64,000 bases of DNA from Chlorophyllum brunneum (Eukaryota > Basidiomycota > Agaricomycetes > Agaricales > Agaricaceae): the NCBI GenBank assembly GCA_963576785.1, contig OY756141.1, positions 2,790,001 to 2,854,000 on the forward strand. The letters are read 5' to 3'. Of the stretch, positions 57,817 to 64,000 are shown piece after piece. The position numbers and the translations under genes are program-made. Positions within the stretch are counted from its first letter, which is position 1. Every line of letters begins with the position of its first letter. The notes under the pieces were generated by a model. The model was not told the origin of the DNA and did not search any database. It worked only from the letters and a program-made list of their open reading frames with translations.

Positions 57817-59649
57817 TTAATGGTGTCTCGAAATCTTTTCTACACCCGCACCAAGCGCCGTCTTCCTCTCCTCCTCTTCCTCCTCAGAATCCTCTTCGTC
57901 TTCCTCATCCTCGTGTTCTCTATCACTTTCGCTGTCACTTTCACTCGTGCTACTCCTACTCTCGCTCTCGCTCTCAACCTTGTCTTCTACCACGGGAAGC
58001 TTGTTATCGGCCACGGTGATATCCTTCACATCCTTCGAGCTCGATCGCGAATGATTGCGATGGATATAGTGGTGAGGAGCGGGAAGTTTCACGGCCCTCG
58101 TCACATGTTCCTCATCTGCAGAAGGTGTCCCTGCGGGAGGGGCGGGGGTGGGCGGGGGTGTGGGAGATGTCTTTGGTGGAAGATTGGCCAGTGGTGTCGA
58201 GACGGATGACGTGCCAGGTGTGATGGTAGCTAATGAGGTTGCAGAGGCAGCGGTTTTTGCAGAACTGGCAGTTCCGGGCCGACTCAGTGTCGGGATATCT
58301 TTCTTTTTCTCTAATACTAGTGGCGCCTCAACCGCTGTGTCCTCCGCCTCCGCTGTGTCTTCCTTAGCCTCGTCCTCGCTTTGGTTATCCTTCGTCTCCT
58401 GCTCTTCTCTCTCTTTCCTCTCACGCTCTTTTTGCTCTCGTCTCCTCTTAACCCAAGCCAAACCACTCCCGTCATCATCATCATCCTCTGGTCTGTTTAC
58501 GGCTGCCGCGGTAGGCTGACCATGCAGACGTTCCCATCGTCCATGGGCACCGGCGCTGGTTGCTCCTTTAACGCTGCCCATGCCGCCATAGCCCCATTCG
58601 ACAAACTCGGGCTCGTCGTCGCGGGCATTGGCAAAGGGATTCGCATTCTGGGGACGCTTGACGCCGTAGACTCTTCCGTTGAGCATGCGTGTACCCTTTC
58701 TATTTGGACGAAGGCCAGAAGGGCGAACATTCTTGGATGCATTGGATTTTAATTTTGATTTTGACTGATAGGATTGGGTAGACTGAGTGGAAGAGACACG
58801 AGTGAGGGGGGCGCCCCAGTTGGGTTCTCTGTGCTGCGAACCAGCAGAAGACCAACGGGCGAGAGACCATCCTGAGAATGAGGGGCCCTCGTTGTCGCTG
58901 GTGTCACGAGAGGAAGAGGCACGGAAGAGGTTGATGGTGCCTAGAGTGTCTGCGGAAAAGTTGCGGCGGGAGAAGGAAGTAGCGGTGGGGGTCTGGGTGC
59001 GATCGATAGAAGCAACAGGGGTGAGGGTATTTGAGGATGACGAAGAGGAAGGGATGGAGGTGCGTTTGAAACCACGGAGGAAGGAAAAGGGACGGCTCTT
59101 TGACGAGGCGGAGACCGCGGACAGTTTGCTGGAGACGGCAGCCAGGGGAGAGGGTGGGCAGGAGATGGGGGAGGGGGGCACAGAGCCGTTGTCGTATTCG
59201 CTGGGGGTGGTTGTGGTGATGGAGATGGGGGTTGCTGTGCCCGGGGTGGAGGAGGCTGAGGAGGACGAGGAGGGGTCGAGAGAGTCGCTGTTGAGTTTTG
59301 AGTCTGAGGAGGAGGAGCAGACGCTGGCCGAGTCGAACAGGGCAAAGTAGTCTCTGCGGGGATCGACGGTGGGCGAGGGGGTGGGAGGGGCGGGGAACTG
59401 GGTGGCAAAGGCTGGCTGGGGGAAGGGCAGCTCGTTGCCGTCGTCGGTGATGAGGACGGATCTTCGGGGGTCTGGCAGGGGAGCAAATCTTATGCGCCGG
59501 GAGCAGGGCGTTGGGCGTGCGGCGGCGAAGGGGGTGCGGGGGCCGGCGCCGGGGGTGGGCGGGCGGTGGTGCTGGAGGAGAATGCTGGGGGGCGCATGGC
59601 GGGTGGGTGGAGGAAAGAGAAAGGTGGTTGTTGACACAGCAGTGGCCAT
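57817..59649 (-). CDS. Ser/Pro-rich, largely disordered protein, unknown function
   Basis: A single 610-residue reading frame. The chosen ATG gives MATAVSTTTFLFPPPTRHAP; an in-frame ATG at 59730 would add 27 residues. Segments: Pro-rich N-terminus with RRIRFAPLPDPRRSVLITDDG, long Ser runs, SRPFSFLRGFKRTSIPSSS, FSGWSLARWSSAGSQ, a more conserved-looking middle (MLNGRVYGVKRPQNANPFAN with DDEPEFVEWGYGGMG), a charged predicted coiled coil (WVKRRREQKERERKEREEQ), Thr/Pro-rich stretch, and an acidic Ser/Glu/Asp tail. Such layouts occur in basidiomycete regulatory or scaffold proteins, but no domain is recognised. Long uninterrupted frame and biased composition support real coding. Confidence 0.78.
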   Translation of the reverse strand: MATAVSTTTFLFPPPTRHAPPSILLQHHRPPTPGAGPRTPFAAARPTPCSRRIRFAPLPDPRRSVLITDDGNELPFPQPAFATQFPAPPTPSPTVDPRRDYFALFDSASVCSSSSDSKLNSDSLDPSSSSSASSTPGTATPISITTTTPSEYDNGSVPPSPISCPPSPLAAVSSKLSAVSASSKSRPFSFLRGFKRTSIPSSSSSSNTLTPVASIDRTQTPTATSFSRRNFSADTLGTINLFRASSSRDTSDNEGPSFSGWSLARWSSAGSQHREPNWGAPLTRVSSTQSTQSYQSKSKLKSNASKNVRPSGLRPNRKGTRMLNGRVYGVKRPQNANPFANARDDEPEFVEWGYGGMGSVKGATSAGAHGRWERLHGQPTAAAVNRPEDDDDDGSGLAWVKRRREQKERERKEREEQETKDNQSEDEAKEDTAEAEDTAVEAPLVLEKKKDIPTLSRPGTASSAKTAASATSLATITPGTSSVSTPLANLPPKTSPTPPPTPAPPAGTPSADEEHVTRAVKLPAPHHYIHRNHSRSSSKDVKDITVADNKLPVVEDKVESESESRSSTSESDSESDREHEDEEDEEDSEEEEEERKTALGAGVEKISRHH

Positions 59650-61857
59650 GGGGGAAGATGGGTGGTAGGGAGAAGAATGCCCGCCGACGTCGTGTTTAAA
59701 CAACCACAACAAATCACCTCCAAGATCCATCACCCGATCCACATCCGGAGCACCAGATCCAGATCAGGGATCCTCGGGGTCCTGCCACACGTGTCCGCCT
59801 CTTTCCGACAGCCCCCCTCTCCAGCCCACCTCCTTCGCCTCTTGCCAGCCTCCGCAGGCCCCCTTCATCACCCATTTCTCGCCATACCGACATCTCTACT
59901 CGCCCGTCGTCCCGACAAATCGAGACCGTCACCAGTCGTGGGGCCGTAAATAACCTCACACGCTGACGTACTGATTATCAGCTTTTTTTGGTGCTCCGAA
60001 ACTCGGTCTCTCACACTACCACAAGGCTCGCTGTGCGCGTCGGGATTCGGCGGTATACCCACCCCAATCAACCCTAACCATACAATCTTGTATCGTAGAG
60101 TACATTTCGGTCTACTCGCGGGCGAGCCTAGGTGGCTTGGCCTCTCGACCGCCCACACAGGTATGAACCATGTGAAACAATCGAAAAAAAAATCATAATC
60201 TCCAATTATATCCCCTCGCCTGATGCCATTAATCTCGGCGCAAGCGATTGCGCGTCCTCGAGTCACCTCACTCCGCCGCATTGCCCGTATCATTAGTATA
60301 TCCCCCACCCGCAGTCGTCCACAGCTGCTGGCACTCTCATCTCCTGCTCGTAGCGAGCGGCCCAAGGTGAGCATCCTTACTCACCCATCACAAATCCCCC
60401 GACTCCACCCAATTTCTCTCCCACCCTCGCGCCTCGCCCTTTTACGATTCGCGATCGCCGTCTCAATGGAGATGGCGACCGAACACAAATTCACCCATGA
60501 CGCAAGACCATGTCGTTAATCCCGGCGCCTCCTTCCAGCACGGCGTTAATAATCAATTGCTACCAGACCTGGGAATTCCTCGACTCATACTGCTTCACCA
60601 AACGTCTCGACCGCCATCTGATGCGCACCCAAAGCCCCCCCTAACTTTCCGAGTTCCGGTCAGAGAATGTTCCATACATCTGATACCATAGTCACAGACA
60701 CCATAACACCAATCCTCAACGAGACATTCCAGTGCTTTTGGCAACTGCACCACTCACTACTCCAAGACACATCCTCTACGATCGAAACTCCAGCCCCGCC
60801 CCCAGAATGCCATGGTAGCCAAGCCTCAAATACTACTCCATCCGGCCCCCTGCGGTCTAGTCTATCAAAAGGTGACGACGAGCCACTCTAATGTGCGCGA
60901 CATATGATCGACACGCTCCATTTACCATCGCAACAAAACCTTATGTTGCCATTCCTCTACCAATGTTCCTGTATGCGGGATATACAGTGGATGGATGTTC
61001 TTGAAAATTTTCACTACGCAAAGCACTCATGCTTGGGGCCAACGTCTTCGGCGTTCGAGCTCCGTCCTGTAAAGCACTGACCCCGCCTCGCCAAAACTCC
61101 AGCCATACTCCAGCCAGTCCCTAATCTTATCATATCTCTCATGTTATGCAGACATGACAATGGCTGTGCTATGAGCTCAAGGTACTATCACGCGACCCAT
61201 ACCTCCCCTCTGGACTCCCATGGGCCCAATCCATCCATAACTCCATCACTTTTATAAGCTCCATTCCACAAAACTATCCTGGCACAGCAGCTATGCATGA
61301 AAAATGAAATGTAGCCGTATATCATATCATGACATATCTACCGGGTCTCTTGACTTAGGGGTGGCTGAGGGCTTGAGAGGTCGCGCCCTCACCTACCAGT
61401 TAGCTGGTGGGTCCGACCGAGTCATTCGACTAACTGCGATGAAGAAGGCTAGAAGGGTCTCGTCTAGGGATGACTCGGTGCGTGGTAAACTCCTGACTTG
61501 TCGGCTAAATCTACTCACGCACCAACCCACCTGTAGTCACTCTAAATAGCCCTTCAAGACAACAAAACACCGCATACGTACAATAACCACTAGAATGAAG
61601 ACCGGGCGGGCCTTAATACCGTCCATCAATTTAGATCAAGCCTCGACACAATACTGTATTATGCTGTATTTGACCTGGTGACCAGTCGCCTGTGCACAAT
61701 TCAAGGGTGGCAAACACTCATTAGCAGTTGGGAAGCAAATCATCATCAGGTAAGGTCGATTTTCCATTCCAGGGTCCACCCTCAAATTCCAATACAATAC
61801 TCCAGCCCCCCTTGTCACGTTCATGTTAGTAGACTGTACTTCAGGCTAAGCTTCACC
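59650..61857. other. Gene-poor stretch, 2.2 kb, with one orphan-exon candidate
   Basis: Promoter of the Ser/Pro-rich gene at the left. A plus-strand ATG at 60223 opens a frame that looks like a mitochondrial presequence and ends at a GTGAGC donor at 60367, but no downstream exon was found. Otherwise no supported feature. Confidence 0.35.
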
Positions 61858-62202
61858 CTCGTATCCCAGTAGATACAATTAGCCGGAAAGTACACCAGAG
61901 GAGAATTTGCTTCTCTTCTGATATCGCTACTTTCCGGATCCATTTGGTGGGATACTGCCAAGAAGTAATCCTCTTTCCGTTCTTCGGAAAGTCGACTAAT
62001 GTCAGTTGTACTATATTTTTCCACACTTCTCGGATTTGCTACGGGAACTCTCAAGAATGTCCGTGCACTGCTTTCAAAGCAATGGCCAAATGGTCCCTTC
62101 GCCCCGGAACCCGAGAGGAAGGGATTCCGACATTTCATACATAGTACAGGAATAGGAGGGGGGTTGATTGGTTCCCTTGTAGTAGCGACACGCCCAACAT
62201 AG
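61858..62202 (+). other. Coding-like stretch of uncertain status
   Basis: Two adjacent segments read like protein. The first (about 61874-61957) gives KYTRGEFASLLISLLSGSIW followed by WDTAKK. The second, starting at ATG 61999, gives a 67-residue frame including YFSTLLGFATGTLKNVRALL and FRHFIHSTGIGGGLIGSLVV. I could not join them with splice sites in matching phase. They may be exons of an unrecognised small membrane protein or remnants of one. Confidence 0.3.
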
Positions 62203-62700
62203 TAAGATGTCAAATGACTGTTGTGAACATATTATCAGAATATAGTTCCCCAGTGTCCGAAGTCGAAGTTGCTGTTACTTACTGACATCAAGCGATCGGT
62301 GGACATTGAATTATTTGGCACGGTTCAAACCGATGCTTCGGAGATCTGGTATCTGGATGTACTTTGGTAACTGGTATGTCCGTTGATACATTTCAAACCT
62401 AATGATCCATCCATCCCCCCTCCCCACATATCAAGTCCCCACATACTGAGCCCGCTGATCAGCACACTCTATCAACGCAGTCTGTGGACACGGGACACCC
62501 CGGACTACCTCTAAAGCTCGGGAAAATCGCCGTCAGAAGCATTCAACACTACTTGGCTTTTCTTTCCCCATTTCAAAACACTCGGCCTTGGGTTTGTAAT
62601 TATTCGGGGCACGTTTCCACCCATCTACGCGTACTAAGTATTACCGCATGTACATAGTATAAGGACTTCTTCTCTGGACCCTTGTGCCTACCTTGTGAAT

Positions 62701-62998
62701 ATGTCTTTAGCCGAAGCGTACGCAGAAGCTGGTTATTTTAACCCCACGCCTCGATCGAAGTTGGCCGGTCTTGGTCATGCTCGTAAGCTCGTCTGGTACT
62801 TTCCACCATCGGACTCGGAGGTAATAGCACATTCCAGATTAATCTCGAAAACACTGGAAATCGAGTCCAAGTCGCACTCATCAGAAGGCTCTGACCTATG
62901 TAAATATGCTGTTCACACTTGCGGGTGGTGCTGTCTATCGTGTCTGCAATCTCATTCATCATTAGGTGGCAGAGAAGCTGGTTCAGCCGTTAGTATGA
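62701..62998 (+). CDS. Candidate 55-residue small protein with a 15-nt microexon
   Basis: ATG at 62701 opens MSLAEAYAEAGYFNPTPRSK, a Gly/Arg segment and VWYFPPSDSE, ending at a GTAATA donor after 62820. Exons 62701-62820, 62885-62899 and 62966-62998 join in phase to give a 55-residue protein ending KALTYVAEKLVQPLV. The introns are 64 and 66 nt with AG acceptors (ATCAG, ATTAG). Without the second splice the frame also stays open, ending at a TAG just before 62966. The composition is protein-like but I recognise nothing, and the microexon makes this speculative. Confidence 0.33.
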
Positions 62999-64000
62999 TG
63001 CCACTCTGGATCTTCCTCCTTGTCGGAGAGTTGAACGCAACCATTCACATCTTTCGTATTTTTATCCCAACGGCATGCTACCGTGCGTGTACATATGGGG
63101 GAATTTCATGCTTCCCATACCTGGAGGGTTGACCAGACATCATGATGCGAAGATCGTTATGATCAGACAACAAGCTGTTATATCATGGCTGTCGCTCTGC
63201 CCCTATTGATCATTCCAATCTCATCGGTCATACAGGGGTGGCCATCATATATTACGATCAATCGGCGTATCGCTTCCAGGGAATAGCTTTCGCCAAGATT
63301 AATCATCTGCTCCCACTTACCATAGTGATATTGTACTTTTACTCCTCCCCCGGCTTCAAATAGGAACAATCCCTAACACAACTGCGAGAATTTTTTAAAG
63401 TTCACAAAAGCAAGCCTTCGCTTCGGAATCTAATTTATTTATTTTTCGGATATTATCAGGGTTACATATCAACAAAAACTCTTTCGCAAATGGCCGAACA
63501 AACCAGAAAATATGTCCCCATTCAGTAAAATCAACCTCTTTTTTTTTTTTAGGACTTCTCACGTTTCAAATCACCGTTAGAACCCACAACGCACATGCGT
63601 CGCGCCGGGCTGCGCTTGGGTGGCCCTTGATTCAGGGTTCTGTTCGGCTGAAAGTCAAAAAACTCGCTTATCCAGCTTCGGCCAGTTTTCAAAGCTGACA
63701 ACACCACTTTTGTCTCCGAGAAACACCCTGGATGGGAACCTCGGTATGTGTTTCCAAAAAAAAATTGAATCGGGCTAGATAATAGATTTCCCGGCAGCGT
63801 GAGGTTGGTAATGATGATAGGAACAGCTTGAGTACTTGAGTGTTGATAAGTAGTAGCAGTCGGTTATAATCAAGATACAGCAAGGTGTGGTGATAGGAGG
63901 TTTTCATCTTATCACGCCACACAATGTGCTCTGGCGTTGTACGTATATTACATATCGCTCGGGGGGTGAAGACTTGCGATAAGTTTGGCCGCGATTTGGG
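62999..64000. other. Gene-free right end of the window
   Basis: About 1 kb with short A and T runs and no supported gene. A gene continuing past the window edge cannot be excluded. Confidence 0.4.

Noticed and set aside
61360..61450. tRNA-like GGTTCGA-poor hairpins near 61380
   Set aside because: Hairpins can be drawn but no acceptor stem, T loop or Pol III box fits.

Overview
This window is nuclear DNA from a filamentous basidiomycete, most likely an Agaricomycete. Almost every gene is cut by introns of about 45-60 nt with GT...AG ends, promoters and leaders are pyrimidine-rich, genes are packed on both strands, and the proteins match fungal families (large-subunit catalase, a Dicer with paired RNase III domains, a MIF-like tautomerase, TauD-type dioxygenases). 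All gene models were built by hand from reading frames, splice sites and known protein motifs. Summed exon lengths are multiples of three for every multi-exon model that lies fully inside the window.

Left part (1-16 kb): the 3' end of HSP90; a small disordered protein behind a leader intron; phosphoserine aminotransferase with an 11-nt exon; two intron-containing tRNA genes, Ser(GCT) and Asn(GTT); the 19-exon TRAPP II subunit TRS130 on the minus strand, divergent from the DEAD-box helicase RRP3; then three minus-strand genes in a row, a 2-oxoglutarate/Fe(II) oxygenase, the ER mannosyltransferase ALG3 and a phosducin-like protein.

Middle (16-34 kb): a complete Dicer-like gene; an AhpD-like protein with a probable GC-AG intron; the Rho GTPase CDC42; a small secreted Gly/Asn-rich protein with a possible Kex2 site; the splicing factor SF3B4/HSH49; EMC4; a 1293-residue membrane-anchored fusion of a TolB/Tricorn-like propeller with an amidohydrolase; and a MIF homologue.

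Right part (34-64 kb): a conserved-looking unknown protein; two tandem TauD/TfdA dioxygenase paralogues with matching internal exon lengths, with a decayed coding-like fragment between them; POP7 divergent from eRF1 (SUP45); a PI-PLC-X protein; a large catalase with a C-terminal DJ-1/GATase domain; a 4.3-kb stretch with no recognisable gene; glutathione reductase, whose reading frame extends upstream of the first ATG into what looks like a mitochondrial presequence starting at CTG; a 610-residue Ser/Pro-rich protein; and about 4 kb with only weak coding candidates.

Most genes are housekeeping. GLR1, catalase and the AhpD-like protein form a scattered redox set. SF3B4, RRP3, POP7, eRF1 and Dicer cover RNA processing, translation termination and silencing. 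The most unusual signals are the non-AUG presequence of GLR1, a TRS130 intron flanked by a 19-bp direct repeat, the microexons, and the TolB-amidohydrolase fusion. No transposon, CRISPR array or biosynthetic cluster was recognised.
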